64,000 bases of DNA from Flavobacterium sp. LHD-85 (lineage in GTDB: Bacteria; Bacteroidota; Bacteroidia; Flavobacteriales; Flavobacteriaceae), in NCBI RefSeq assembly GCF_030929595.1, contig NZ_JAVFVR010000012.1, forward strand, positions 32,872 to 96,871, read 5' to 3'. This document shows positions 34,587 through 43,558 of this stretch, piece after piece (within the stretch, counting starts at the first letter, position 1; every line of letters starts with the position of its first letter). The notes below the pieces were generated by a model. That model worked only from the letters and a program-made list of their open reading frames with translations, searched no databases and was not told the DNA's origin. Made by a program: the position numbers and the translations under genes.

Positions 34587-35720
34587 ATGTCAACAACAAA
34601 AATACAATTGAATACCATTGAAGAAGCTATAGAAGATATTCGTCAAGGTAAAGTAATCATTGTAGTCGATGATGAAGATCGCGAAAATGAAGGTGATTTT
34701 TTGGCTGCTGCCGAAAAAGTAACACCAGAAATGATCAACTTTATGGCAACTCACGGACGTGGATTAATCTGTACGCCGCTTACAGAAAGCCGATGCAAGG
34801 AGTTGGATCTTCGTGCCATGGTGACAAACAATACTGATCACATGGAAACTGCTTTTACTGTTTCTGTTGATTTAAAAGGTCAAGGAGTTACAACTGGAAT
34901 TTCTGCAGCCGATAGATCAAAAACAGTTCAGTCGTTAGTTGATCCAAATACAAAACCTCACGATTTGGCTCGCCCAGGTCATATTTTCCCATTAATTGCC
35001 AAACAAGGCGGCGTTTTGAGAAGAACTGGACATACTGAAGCCGCAATTGATTTTGCACGTTTGGCAGGATTTAAACCCGCTGGTGTAATCTGCGAAATCT
35101 TAAACGAAGATGGAACCATGTCTCGTTTGCCAGAATTAATTAAAGTGGCTAAGAAATTTGACTTAAAATTAGTTTCTATTGAAGATTTGGTTGCTTACCG
35201 AATGCAACACGATAGCTTAATCGTTAAAAAAGAAGATTTTGATATTGAGACTCGTTTCGGAACTTTCCGTTTAAGAGCTTACGAACAAACTACAAATAAA
35301 CAAATTCATATTGCTTTAACTAAAGGAACTTGGAATCTTGGCGAACCTATTTTGACCAGAATTCACTCTTCTCAGGTAAACAACGATTTATTAGGCACAT
35401 TGACTAATAATGCAGAACAGCAATTAGACGATATGTTTAAAGTGATTAACGAGAACGGAAAAGGTGCTGTTATCTTTATCAATCAAGATATGACTGCAGT
35501 TAACCTTTTAAACCGAATTTCTGAACTAAAATCATTACAAGCTAACGGAACTTTAAAAGCTCCAAAAGTTATTATTGACAGTAAAGATTACGGAATCGGA
35601 GCTCAAATTCTTCATGATATAGATATTTCTAAAATCAGATTGGTTTCGAATACAGAGCAAACAAAACGAGTGGGTATGATTGGATACGGACTTGAAATTA
35701 CAGAATACGTTAATTATTAA
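34587..35720 (+). CDS. ribB: 3,4-dihydroxy-2-butanone-4-phosphate synthase with degenerate GTP-cyclohydrolase II-like domain
   Basis: RibBA-like, 377 aa. The N-terminal DHBP synthase domain (about 1-205) keeps the acidic metal site DDEDRENEGDF (28-38) and the THGRGLICTPLT and RPGHIFPL loops, so it should make the 4-carbon precursor of riboflavin from ribulose-5-phosphate. The C-terminal domain has the GCH-II shape but has lost the three zinc cysteines (RIHSSQVNNDLLGTLTNN aligns with the HSECLTGDVFGSLRCDC motif) and the GRGIGL catalytic loop. It is therefore probably not a GTP cyclohydrolase, and a separate RibA is expected elsewhere. Confidence 0.9.
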   Translation: MSTTKIQLNTIEEAIEDIRQGKVIIVVDDEDRENEGDFLAAAEKVTPEMINFMATHGRGLICTPLTESRCKELDLRAMVTNNTDHMETAFTVSVDLKGQGVTTGISAADRSKTVQSLVDPNTKPHDLARPGHIFPLIAKQGGVLRRTGHTEAAIDFARLAGFKPAGVICEILNEDGTMSRLPELIKVAKKFDLKLVSIEDLVAYRMQHDSLIVKKEDFDIETRFGTFRLRAYEQTTNKQIHIALTKGTWNLGEPILTRIHSSQVNNDLLGTLTNNAEQQLDDMFKVINENGKGAVIFINQDMTAVNLLNRISELKSLQANGTLKAPKVIIDSKDYGIGAQILHDIDISKIRLVSNTEQTKRVGMIGYGLEITEYVNY

Positions 35721-35721
35721 T

Positions 35722-36120
35722 ATGGGAACAGTAGAAGAAAGAATTCAAAAATCAGAAACTCGAATTTTTAAAGCGGTTTTCCCTAGCACAACAAATCACT
35801 ACGACACTTTATTTGGAGGAACAGCTCTGCATCTTATGGATGAAGTTGCTTTTATCTGTGCGACGCGTTTCAGCCGTAAAAAAGTTGTGACGATTTCGAC
35901 AGGGCAAATTGACTTTAAAAAAGCAATTCCAGCAGGTACATTAATTGAATTAGTAGCAAAAGTAGATAGCGTAGGAAGAACAAGCTGTAAAATTCACGTA
36001 GACATTTTTATGGAACAAATGTATTCTGAGCTTCGCGAAACGGTAGTTTCAGGAACTTTTTCGTTTGTTGCTGTCGACGAACACAAGAAACCAACGCCAA
36101 TTTTAGACGATTTAGATTAA
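35722..36120 (+). CDS. Acyl-CoA thioesterase, hotdog fold (YciA-like)
   Basis: About 132 aa from the ATG at 35722, directly after the ribB stop. The hotdog thioesterase core ESRIFKAVFPSTTNHYDTLFGG-like segment is followed by the helix ALHLMDEVAFICATRFSRKK (with a D/E general base) and VVTISTGQIDFKK. It hydrolyses acyl-CoA; chain preference unknown. Confidence 0.9.
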   Translation: MGTVEERIQKSETRIFKAVFPSTTNHYDTLFGGTALHLMDEVAFICATRFSRKKVVTISTGQIDFKKAIPAGTLIELVAKVDSVGRTSCKIHVDIFMEQMYSELRETVVSGTFSFVAVDEHKKPTPILDDLD

Positions 36121-36231
36121 TTTTTCAAAAAACATCACTTTCGGGAATACTGATAATTAGACACTTGAAAATTATCTCGAAAAACTTCAAAAAAAAGTCT
36201 GAAAAAAGTTTTTATAACCGAAAAACCGTCT

Positions 36232-36239
36232 TATATTTG
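36232..36239 (+). promoter_or_regulatory. -7 box of tRNA-Ser
   Basis: TATATTTG at 36232-36239, with a TTTTT-containing -33-like region about 18-20 bp upstream; the tRNA begins 32 bp downstream. Confidence 0.65.
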
Positions 36240-36270
36240 CACCCGCAATCAGCAATGATAGCGACATATT

Positions 36271-36358
36271 GGAGAAATGGCAGAGCGGTCGAATGCGGCA
36301 GTCTTGAAAACTGTTGACTGTAACAGGTCCGGGGGTTCGAATCCCTCTTTCTCCGCCA
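36271..36358 (+). tRNA. tRNA-Ser(UGA)
   Basis: Class II tRNA with a long variable arm. Acceptor stem GGAGAAA / TTTCTCC, anticodon TGA at 36305-36307 in the loop CTTGAAA, T-arm GGGGGTTCGAATCCC, discriminator G, and an encoded CCA end (36356-36358). The integrase gene starts about 260 bp downstream, and tRNA-Ser 3' ends are common att sites. Confidence 0.97.
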
Positions 36359-36388
36359 GTAGAAGTTTCAGAAGAAACTTTAAAAGTC

Positions 36389-36422
36389 AAAAGCCTTTAA
36401 ACACTAGTGTTTAAAGGCTTTT
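36389..36422. terminator. Perfect palindromic terminator after tRNA-Ser
   Basis: 16-bp arms AAAAGCCTTTAAACAC / GTGTTTAAAGGCTTTT with a 2-nt centre and a T-run. Confidence 0.85.
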
Positions 36423-36479
36423 TCGTTTTTGCACACTTTTCAAAAAGCACATGTTTTATCAAAGAATGGTTACCCTATT

Positions 36480-36526
36480 AGTTACCCAGCTTTTTTTGAG
36501 GTAATTTTTCTCAAAAATGGGTAACT
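36480..36526. repeat. Nested inverted repeat upstream of integrase
   Basis: Outer arms AGTTACCC / GGGTAACT and inner arms TTTTTGAG / CTCAAAAA around a short loop. A third GTTACCC direct copy lies at about 36469-36475, and a GC-rich near-palindrome GAATTCCCCGGGAATTC follows at 36537-36553. These could be integrase arm-type or accessory-factor sites. Confidence 0.65.
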
Positions 36527-36619
36527 AAAAAGAAAGAATTCCCCGGGAATTCCCTGCTACCAATGGGCTCTCTTAAAATTTTTAATTCAATTTGATTATT
36601 AATTTTAAAACTAGATAAC

Positions 36620-37843
36620 ATGTTAAAAGTAATTTTTTACCAGAAATCCGACAGAGTAAACAAGAACGGCGAATCTCCAATCTATGCACGTTTGAGCTAC
36701 AATGGCAAACAAATTTCAATGTCAACCGGACAAGCCATTTCAAAAGAAAAATGGGCCAGCACTAATAACCTTAGAAACCAGCTTAAAATTGAAAAGGAAA
36801 TAGTAATCAAAAATCTTCTTGATCTATTTCAACTTAATGCAGCCAAAAAATTTACTGAACTCTTCAGAATTGATCCTGAGGTTAACCTTCAATTATTAAA
36901 AGCTGAACTCACAGGAAAAGTCAAAGTCGACCAGCCTGAAGGCCCAACCATAATTGAAATTATGGAAACATACAATATATTCTTCACCAAAAGAGTAAAT
37001 ACTGGAGAACGCGCAGCTGCTTCACTACAGAAATACAAAAGAGCAAAGAATTTACTTTTGGATTTCATTACCAGCACCTACAAAAAGGAAGATCTGCCCG
37101 CATCTGAAATATCAAGCTCGTTTGTGTTTAAACTGGAACAGTTCCTTAAATACGAGAGTAGTTTTAAAGACCAGAAAGGCATCAAAAACAATTCGGTGGT
37201 AAAGTATATGAAAATGTATAAAACTGCCTGCAATTACGCCATTAAAATGGATTTGATTATAAAAAACCCATTCAACGTGTATGACGGCAGACTAAGTGTT
37301 AAAGATGCCGTTTTCCTAACCCAGCAGGAACTCAACACAATCGAGAATAAAATATTTTCAACGCCCCGCCTTGAAAAAGTCAAGGATATATTTCTTTTCA
37401 GCTGCTATACAGGATATGCGCCCGTCGATGCAATGGATCTGTTCGAAAGAAACTTATCTGAAGATTCAAATGGAAACTTATGGATTATGACCAGCAGAGC
37501 CAAAACGGCCATTAGGGCCAATGTCCCAGTACTGCCTACAATTGACAAAATTATTTCTAAATATAAAAATCAGCAGAAAGGTCTTATCCCGAAAATATCG
37601 AATCAGAAAATGAATGCCTATCTTAAGGAAATAGCTGATGCCTGCAGCATAGACAAACATCTTACATGGTATGTTGCCAGGCACACATTTGCCACCACTG
37701 TAACTTTAGGAAACGGAGTAAGACTCGAAAATGTTTCTGCAATGATGGGGCATACCAATACTAAACAAACCCAGCATTATGCAAAGGTTTTGGATGTGAA
37801 TATAATGGAAGATATGGAAAAACTGAAATCTAAATTTAGGTAA
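36620..37843 (+). CDS. Tyrosine-type site-specific integrase
   Basis: A 407-aa protein with an N-terminal Arm-DNA-binding domain of Bacteroidota type (KVIFYQKSDRVNKNGESPIYARL...), a core SAM-like domain (about 110-215) and a catalytic domain with Arg354-His355 in ARHTFAT, His378 in MGHTNT and nucleophile Tyr387 in QHYAKVL. The usual box-I arginine is replaced (CYTGYAPVDAMDL), as in the IntDOT-like branch. It lies directly downstream of tRNA-Ser(UGA) and most likely integrated the island that begins here. Confidence 0.93.
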   Translation: MLKVIFYQKSDRVNKNGESPIYARLSYNGKQISMSTGQAISKEKWASTNNLRNQLKIEKEIVIKNLLDLFQLNAAKKFTELFRIDPEVNLQLLKAELTGKVKVDQPEGPTIIEIMETYNIFFTKRVNTGERAAASLQKYKRAKNLLLDFITSTYKKEDLPASEISSSFVFKLEQFLKYESSFKDQKGIKNNSVVKYMKMYKTACNYAIKMDLIIKNPFNVYDGRLSVKDAVFLTQQELNTIENKIFSTPRLEKVKDIFLFSCYTGYAPVDAMDLFERNLSEDSNGNLWIMTSRAKTAIRANVPVLPTIDKIISKYKNQQKGLIPKISNQKMNAYLKEIADACSIDKHLTWYVARHTFATTVTLGNGVRLENVSAMMGHTNTKQTQHYAKVLDVNIMEDMEKLKSKFR

Positions 37844-37925
37844 AATGCTTAAAAAAAAGTTTCTTGATGTGAAACCTACTTTTAAAACTTTACTCAACTA
37901 CACCTAACTATTAAATTTAAAAAAA

Positions 37926-38933
37926 ATGCTTCAAAACCAATCCTTAATCCCTGATATAAAAGCAATAATTGAGACTTCAAAAGAACGTGCAATTAGAGCC
38001 GTCGATAATGAAAGAACTACTATGTACTGGTCCATCGGAAAACGCATTTTTGAGGAAGAACAACAGGGGAAAGAAAGAGCTGATTACGGAACCTACTTAA
38101 TCAAATATCTTGCAAAACAGTTGCAACCTGAATATGGGAGCGGGTTTTCATACCGACAGTTAAATTGGTACCGACAGTTTTACAGGACTTTTCCAATTGT
38201 GTCTACACTGTGGACACAATTGAGTTGGAGCCAATACAAACTACTATTAGCAATTGATAATCAAAACAAAAGAGAATTTTACATTGCAGAAACAGTAAAA
38301 AATAATTGGACAGTTCGCCAACTGGAGCGCCAGATAAACAGCAGTTTATTTGAACGACTCCTAATAAGCAGTGATCAAGAAAGTGTACTGGCAGTTGCAC
38401 AAAATGAAAAACAGCCTTCAGATGCTCGAGAAATCATAAAGGATCCGATGTATTTGGAGTTCTTAGGTTTAAAACGTGAAGCTTCATACTATGAAAAAGA
38501 TCTGGAAAAGGCAATTATCACTCATCTTCAGGAGTTCTTATTAGAAATTGGAAATGGATTTTCATTTGTTTCCAGACAAAAAAGAATACATATCGACGGA
38601 GATGAGTTTTTTATAGACATGGTCTTGTATAATCGATTACTTCAATGTTTCGTATTAATAGAAATCAAAACACAAAAACTTACCCATCAAGACATAGGAC
38701 AGTTACAGATGTATGTTAACTATTATGACCGAATTGAAAAAAACGACAACGAAAACCCTACTATAGGAATATTGCTGTGTGCTGATAAGAATGACGGAGT
38801 AGTTAAATTCACATTACCCGAAAGCAACAAAAGCATAATTGCAAGCCAGTATCATTTATACCTTCCGACTGAAGAGCAACTACTTGAGGAAGTCAAGAAA
38901 GAATTGGCAAATTTCGAAGAAGATAAAAAATGA
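37926..38933 (+). CDS. YhcG/DUF1016-type PD-(D/E)XK nuclease
   Basis: A 335-aa protein. The N-terminal DUF1016 region (about 1-150) contains RQLNWYRQFYRTFP and LSWSQYKLLLAI. The C-terminal nuclease domain has the PD-(D/E)XK residues Asp231 (FFIDMVLYN) and Glu246-x-Lys248 (LIEIKT). The family is common in defence and mobile islands; recombination-related and resolvase-like roles have been proposed. It is adjacent to the integrase but in its own transcription unit with an A-rich leader. Confidence 0.88.
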   Translation: MLQNQSLIPDIKAIIETSKERAIRAVDNERTTMYWSIGKRIFEEEQQGKERADYGTYLIKYLAKQLQPEYGSGFSYRQLNWYRQFYRTFPIVSTLWTQLSWSQYKLLLAIDNQNKREFYIAETVKNNWTVRQLERQINSSLFERLLISSDQESVLAVAQNEKQPSDAREIIKDPMYLEFLGLKREASYYEKDLEKAIITHLQEFLLEIGNGFSFVSRQKRIHIDGDEFFIDMVLYNRLLQCFVLIEIKTQKLTHQDIGQLQMYVNYYDRIEKNDNENPTIGILLCADKNDGVVKFTLPESNKSIIASQYHLYLPTEEQLLEEVKKELANFEEDKK

Positions 38934-39614
38934 TTTTAAAAATAGTCTAAAAGAAATCGATTTATTTCTTTTGGACTATTTCTCACCTCAGTGTTTAGAA
39001 TGTTAGCCTAGAATGAAAATCTAATAAAAAGAATTATGTAAAAAAATTCAGGTTTCAAGCAGAACACTATTTTGATTCTGAACGTTTCAAAATCATACTT
39101 AGTAAACCTGCCTCATGCTTATCTCGAAATTGCCGATGCAGAAATTAACTTTCCTTATTTTATAAGGGTTAAACAACACGCAGGTACAAATAAGGCACAC
39201 ATTTTTTGGAAGAAAAAACATAAAAAAGTCATTTCTTGCACGTAAATTATGACAAATTCAGAAAGAACATAAATAGTTTGTAGTTGCCACAAAAGTAAAA
39301 AAATATGCTTTTGTTTTTTTAAAGTTTGCTATAAATCAATCTGATCTGTTTTTTAAGATTACCTCTAAAATCGTAAATTAGAAAACATTATAGAAAGAAA
39401 ACTTTGCACAAGCATTTTAAAATTGTCAGGAAAAAACAGCCAAATACTAAACCATTTTCCCATTAAGCCAATTGCCCCAAACCCAAATCCATTGTAGTAG
39501 TTGTTATGAGCCGGTTGCTTCCAGCAGATAGTCCAATTATTAATCGATTTTAAGCCTATTTTTGGCTAACTAAAATCCTAATTCCTACCTAAATTCTAGC
39601 TATCAAAACAGCTG
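38934..39614. other. 681-bp gene-poor stretch
   Basis: No complete gene. An open frame without a start codon (about 39042-39245, ending HIFWKKKHKKVISCT) could be a remnant, but I recognise no family. The region separates the integrase/nuclease pair from the methyltransferase and may be a decayed part of the island. Confidence 0.5.
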
Positions 39615-40367
39615 TTAGCAAGGCATTTTTCCTCTAACTTCATTTAGTTTCATTGTCATAGAAATTGCTTCTTTTTCTACCCACTCATTATATTCCTCTA
39701 TAGCTTGTTGTCTATATTCGTTACCTATATAACCTTCTTCTACTATTTGATTTAAGCCTGACGCTACTTTTGACCATACTCCAACATTATACTCGAAATT
39801 ATCATTTTCTCTTTCGTAATGCTCATTTGAATTCAGTACTTCTATTGAACTTAAACCAACTTCATTCATCATATCTGATAAATCTTCGGCAATCTTATTA
39901 TTCATTCCTGCATTTTTCCTCCACTCAAGAAATACTTTATAGTAGTCTTGCATTGATTTCGGTGGTGACGGTTTCCAATCCAATGCCTCATGATTATAAT
40001 CTAGAATTGATATTTGTCCACTTGGTTTTAATAATTCTTTCATTTTAAATAAAGCTTCTTTTGGTGTAGTTAGCCATTGTAAAACACGTGCAGATATTAT
40101 TAAGTCGAATTTTTCCTCCGACTGAAAGTCAAATAAATCTGAATGAATTAAATCTAAATTTTTTATCTCCCCATAATTTTTTTTCCCAATTTCAATAAAT
40201 TTTTTCGTGTTGTCGATTCCGACTACTTTCCCATTTTCTCCTACAATTTTTGCAATATCTTTAGAAATCGCACCTGTACCGCAACCAACATCCAATATTA
40301 TCATTCCCTTTTCTAGAATTGGTTTCAATGTTCTGTAATCTTTTTCTAAATTTCTATTGTCATACAT
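39615..40367 (-). CDS. Class I SAM-dependent methyltransferase
   Basis: About 250 aa if translation begins at the ATG at 40367 (MYDNRNLEKDYRTL). A longer form from 40415 is possible. The motif ILDVGCGTGAISKDIA (motif I) and VVGIDNTKKF (motif II) define the Rossmann SAM site, with LIISARVLQWL as motif IV/post-I. It resembles UbiE/BioC-like small-molecule methyltransferases. Upstream of 40367 is AAAAGGGAG, a purine-rich Shine-Dalgarno at good spacing, unusual for Bacteroidota. It may act on the island's product or be unrelated cargo. Confidence 0.85.
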   Translation of the reverse strand: MYDNRNLEKDYRTLKPILEKGMIILDVGCGTGAISKDIAKIVGENGKVVGIDNTKKFIEIGKKNYGEIKNLDLIHSDLFDFQSEEKFDLIISARVLQWLTTPKEALFKMKELLKPSGQISILDYNHEALDWKPSPPKSMQDYYKVFLEWRKNAGMNNKIAEDLSDMMNEVGLSSIEVLNSNEHYERENDNFEYNVGVWSKVASGLNQIVEEGYIGNEYRQQAIEEYNEWVEKEAISMTMKLNEVRGKMPC

Positions 40368-40415
40368 TTCTGTCGCTCCCTTTTCTTCTCTTTCTATGTG
40401 TTTGTTTTCTTTCAT

Positions 40416-40945
40416 CTATTTGTTTGCTTTTATGTGTTTGTTCGTTTTTTCATACTTGTTCCTAATGTGTCTTTTTTTTCAACTGCCCCGTAACTTATTT
40501 ATAAATCTCTAACTATGTCCGACTCCTTTAAAAAATCTGACTTATAAAAAGACAGTCACCTTTTATTCTTTTATAGCTGTCTGCTTTTCGATTAAACTTC
40601 AAAAAAGAGATAAAAAATAATCAATTAAATCATTTTATCTCAACGCATCACTTTAAGCAATTCATGGTACTCGACATTTTTTCCTAATAACATAGTTCTT
40701 TTGCTTCTTCTCTGTTGGGGTATAAATATTTGTTGCACAGATTTTCCTGTCTATTGGAACTTATTTTAAAATCCTCAAATTGCAGCTACCACCTTTATAC
40801 CACAAAAGTTAAGCTTGTTTAAAAAAAATCATCAATGCATGTTTCATTACAGAATACTGATAAACAGGTTTTTACATGTCATCAAATTCAAAAAAGCTTA
40901 ATTTCGGAACTTTATTATTTAAAGCCCTAGATCACATTTTTTATA
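40416..40945. other. 530-bp intergenic region at the end of the biosynthetic operon
   Basis: No gene or clear hairpin recognised. The region contains low-complexity TTTGTTT runs upstream of the methyltransferase. Confidence 0.5.
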
Positions 40946-42880
40946 TCAAAAACCCCAATATTGAAAATAAACAATAATAAGACCTAGCGAAAATAAAATT
41001 GTAACAATTATGCTTGAATTCGATATAAACTTAATTTTGAAAATAAAATAAACTATTGAGATTATAGTAAATAATATAAACATCCATTGAATTACAAACA
41101 AGTACTCAAACTGATTAGGTATACCAAAAGCAAGAATGTAAAAATTGTCCTGAGCTGCACTATTTATAGCCATAACAAATCCAATAATTGTGAACAAACC
41201 TAATAAAGCAGTTATCACAAGAAAATATTTCATAAATTTATTATGTAGTGTTTCTTTTCTTTTTCTAATTAATTCATAACAAAAATTAAAAATTGAAATA
41301 AACAAAATAAAAACAGCTATAAAGAACGGAGCAAAAAACAATAAATTGAACTCATTTAGACTATTGGCTAAATTTGAAACTCCTTTACTTATTTTTACAT
41401 TAGTAATAAAACGGACTTTATTATTTGACTCAAGTTCTTTTACATCCGGACGTTGTGTAGGATTATTTACAAACTCATCCACAATTTTAAATCCAATTTT
41501 GGAATAACTTGGTGCGTGACCAGAAACCGGAGCATTTACTAAAAAGGAATTTTTAAACTTCAACACAGTGCTTTTTCCATTAGAAGCAGGAGTTATGGGA
41601 TCAAATGCTCCCGAAAAAACTAATACTGGAATTTTTAATGTAGATAAATTAGATAAATCATTTAAATTCTTTTTCGATTGTCCATTGTTTAAATTCCATT
41701 GATCACAGACTAGAAAGTCTGATTTATAAAAAGATAAACCTCCATTTAATCTTTTGTATTTAATAGCATTTTTATCAAATGCTATTATCGAATTATTAGG
41801 AATTGCCTCATTACAGCTCACACAATAATAGGCTCCGTAATCTAACCCCAAAGCTCCGGAAAATGCAGCTACCAAAGAACTTAAAGTACTTTTGTCTCTT
41901 TTATTGAATTGGTTAATTAATAAAGGTAATACTTCGATTAATTTTTTTTGATATAGTGATTGTTGAATAGCGACTTTAAAGTCTTCTGCGTTGTATGTAA
42001 ATTTACCGTCTGATATTATCTTCTTATCTACCTGAACTGTAACAGGGTTTCTGTCTAGTTGTTTTATAGTTTCGTAATAAGTATTTTCTAAATTTGGATA
42101 TTGTTTATTACAAGCAGGGTCGTTCTCGCATTCATTAAAAACTTTCTTGAGGCTAGTCATATAATTTTCAGTATTATGGTTGTAATACTGAGAAATATCT
42201 GAAATCGAAGAATCGAGAATCAATGTCTTAATATCTTCCGGAAAATTATTTGCATACACCTGAGCAGTATAAGTGCCATAAGAAACGCCATAAACGTTCC
42301 AGTTTTTATACTTTAATGCTTTTTTTAGAGCATTTAGATCTTTTGCTATAGATTTACTATTATATGCATTTAAATCAATTTCTCTGTTTAATAAATCTTG
42401 TCTGCAGGATATTGCTTCAATAGTCTTTTGTTGCTCGTCTTGGGACTTGTCCTGATTTTTTGCTAATATTTCTAAGAATTTCTTTCCTAAATCAGGACAA
42501 AATTTTGGTAAAGAATTACCAGTGCCTCTAACATCCACTAAAACAACATCACTATTTTTTCTTAAAGGGTGTTTCAACCAGCTCCAAATTCCTTCAATCC
42601 CTCCTGCTCCTGGTCCGCCTTCTACGTAAAACACAGGGTTTAAATTGCTATTTGCTGATGTATGTTTCAAAATCGCAACTGCAATTTTAATTTTTTTACC
42701 TAAAGGCTTGTCCCAATTTTCGGGTACATTTAAGTATGCCCACTCTATATTTTCCTGATTAATGGCTTTTTCTTTCGGAAAAAAAGAACTAGTTTTTTCT
42801 AATTTTATAGTATTCGCCTGAGAAAACGAAAAAGTTGGCATTAAAGTTAACAGCAAGAATAATCTAAATAGATTTTTCAT
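40946..42880 (-). CDS. S33-family alpha/beta hydrolase with C-terminal membrane domain
   Basis: A 644-aa protein. Signal peptide 1-20 (LLLTLMPTFSFSQ). The proline iminopeptidase/TAP-like alpha/beta hydrolase domain (about 40-480) has the oxyanion region YVEGGPGAGG, nucleophile Ser near 199 in GVSYGTY, catalytic Asp near 425 in GAFDPITP and His near 455 in SGHAPS. About five C-terminal membrane helices (510-640) are an unusual addition. It is the last gene of the operon, 13 bp after the PPTase. Family members are amino- or tripeptidyl-peptidases; here it may trim a pro-peptide or inactivate a toxic product outside the cell (inference). Confidence 0.8.
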   Translation of the reverse strand: MKNLFRLFLLLTLMPTFSFSQANTIKLEKTSSFFPKEKAINQENIEWAYLNVPENWDKPLGKKIKIAVAILKHTSANSNLNPVFYVEGGPGAGGIEGIWSWLKHPLRKNSDVVLVDVRGTGNSLPKFCPDLGKKFLEILAKNQDKSQDEQQKTIEAISCRQDLLNREIDLNAYNSKSIAKDLNALKKALKYKNWNVYGVSYGTYTAQVYANNFPEDIKTLILDSSISDISQYYNHNTENYMTSLKKVFNECENDPACNKQYPNLENTYYETIKQLDRNPVTVQVDKKIISDGKFTYNAEDFKVAIQQSLYQKKLIEVLPLLINQFNKRDKSTLSSLVAAFSGALGLDYGAYYCVSCNEAIPNNSIIAFDKNAIKYKRLNGGLSFYKSDFLVCDQWNLNNGQSKKNLNDLSNLSTLKIPVLVFSGAFDPITPASNGKSTVLKFKNSFLVNAPVSGHAPSYSKIGFKIVDEFVNNPTQRPDVKELESNNKVRFITNVKISKGVSNLANSLNEFNLLFFAPFFIAVFILFISIFNFCYELIRKRKETLHNKFMKYFLVITALLGLFTIIGFVMAINSAAQDNFYILAFGIPNQFEYLFVIQWMFILFTIISIVYFIFKIKFISNSSIIVTILFSLGLIIVYFQYWGF

Positions 42881-42892
42881 TTTTAATTTTTA

Positions 42893-43540
42893 TTAATTAT
42901 TGGTGTTATATTTTTCTTCTTTCAAATAAATATCATCTATATCTCTTTTTAAAGAGACATAACATTTATACTTTTTATCAATTTTTATTTCTTTTAGATT
43001 AAATATCTCACCATTGATTTTGGTTGTATTATTAAATATTTCAAATGATTTAAGCGGAATTGTCAGTCCATGTCCATGGGCTTTTATAACGGCCTCTTTT
43101 TGAGTCCAATATTCAAAAAAAGCTTCTTTATGATTACTTTCTATAATAGTGTTCCATTCATTTTCAGTCATTTGAAATTTAAAATCATCTATCTCAATAT
43201 CTGACATCAGTTCTATATCGATACCAACTTCATGTTCCTTACTCAAGATGCAAATGGCGATTTCTCCTGAATGCGAGATATTAAATCGCACTAAATCATT
43301 ATCAAAGTATGGTTTGCTATATTTAGTGTGCTTTATTACCTTATCATAAGGGTTATAAGTACTAATTTTTTCAATTCCATTAAACAATAATATTCGACCT
43401 AAAAGAGATAATTGCGCATCTTGCCACCTCCTATAGCTTTTAATTTTTGCTTGAAAATCGCTTGAAAACTTTGGCAAATAGTTTTTCATTAAGTTTTCGT
43501 GATTTTCTTCACACAAGTAGGAATAATAGATATAAATCAA
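42893..43540 (-). CDS. Sfp-type 4'-phosphopantetheinyl transferase
   Basis: A 215-aa protein. It transfers phosphopantetheine from CoA to the carrier-protein serines of the NRPS. Magnesium-site residues Asp108 and Glu110 in VGIDIE, and the WTQKEA motif (145-150), are in place. The start is a TTG at 43540: the N-terminal IYIYYS strand belongs to the family, and no earlier ATG exists. It follows the NRPS gene by 18 bp. Confidence 0.93.
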   Translation of the reverse strand: MIYIYYSYLCEENHENLMKNYLPKFSSDFQAKIKSYRRWQDAQLSLLGRILLFNGIEKISTYNPYDKVIKHTKYSKPYFDNDLVRFNISHSGEIAICILSKEHEVGIDIELMSDIEIDDFKFQMTENEWNTIIESNHKEAFFEYWTQKEAVIKAHGHGLTIPLKSFEIFNNTTKINGEIFNLKEIKIDKKYKCYVSLKRDIDDIYLKEEKYNTNN

Positions 43541-43558
43541 AGTTATTTATGTTTGTTT

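Larger units (their letters stand above)
36121..36619. other. tRNA and island junction region
   Basis: 499 bp without a protein gene. It holds the promoter, tRNA-Ser, a strong terminator palindrome, and two further inverted repeats before the integrase gene. Confidence 0.7.

Noticed and set aside
36187..36390. Open frame antisense to the tRNA-Ser
   Set aside because: It overlaps the tRNA completely; a known type of false gene call.
39042..39245. Open frame of about 67 codons in the gene-poor island stretch
   Set aside because: No start codon and no recognisable domain; at most a gene remnant.
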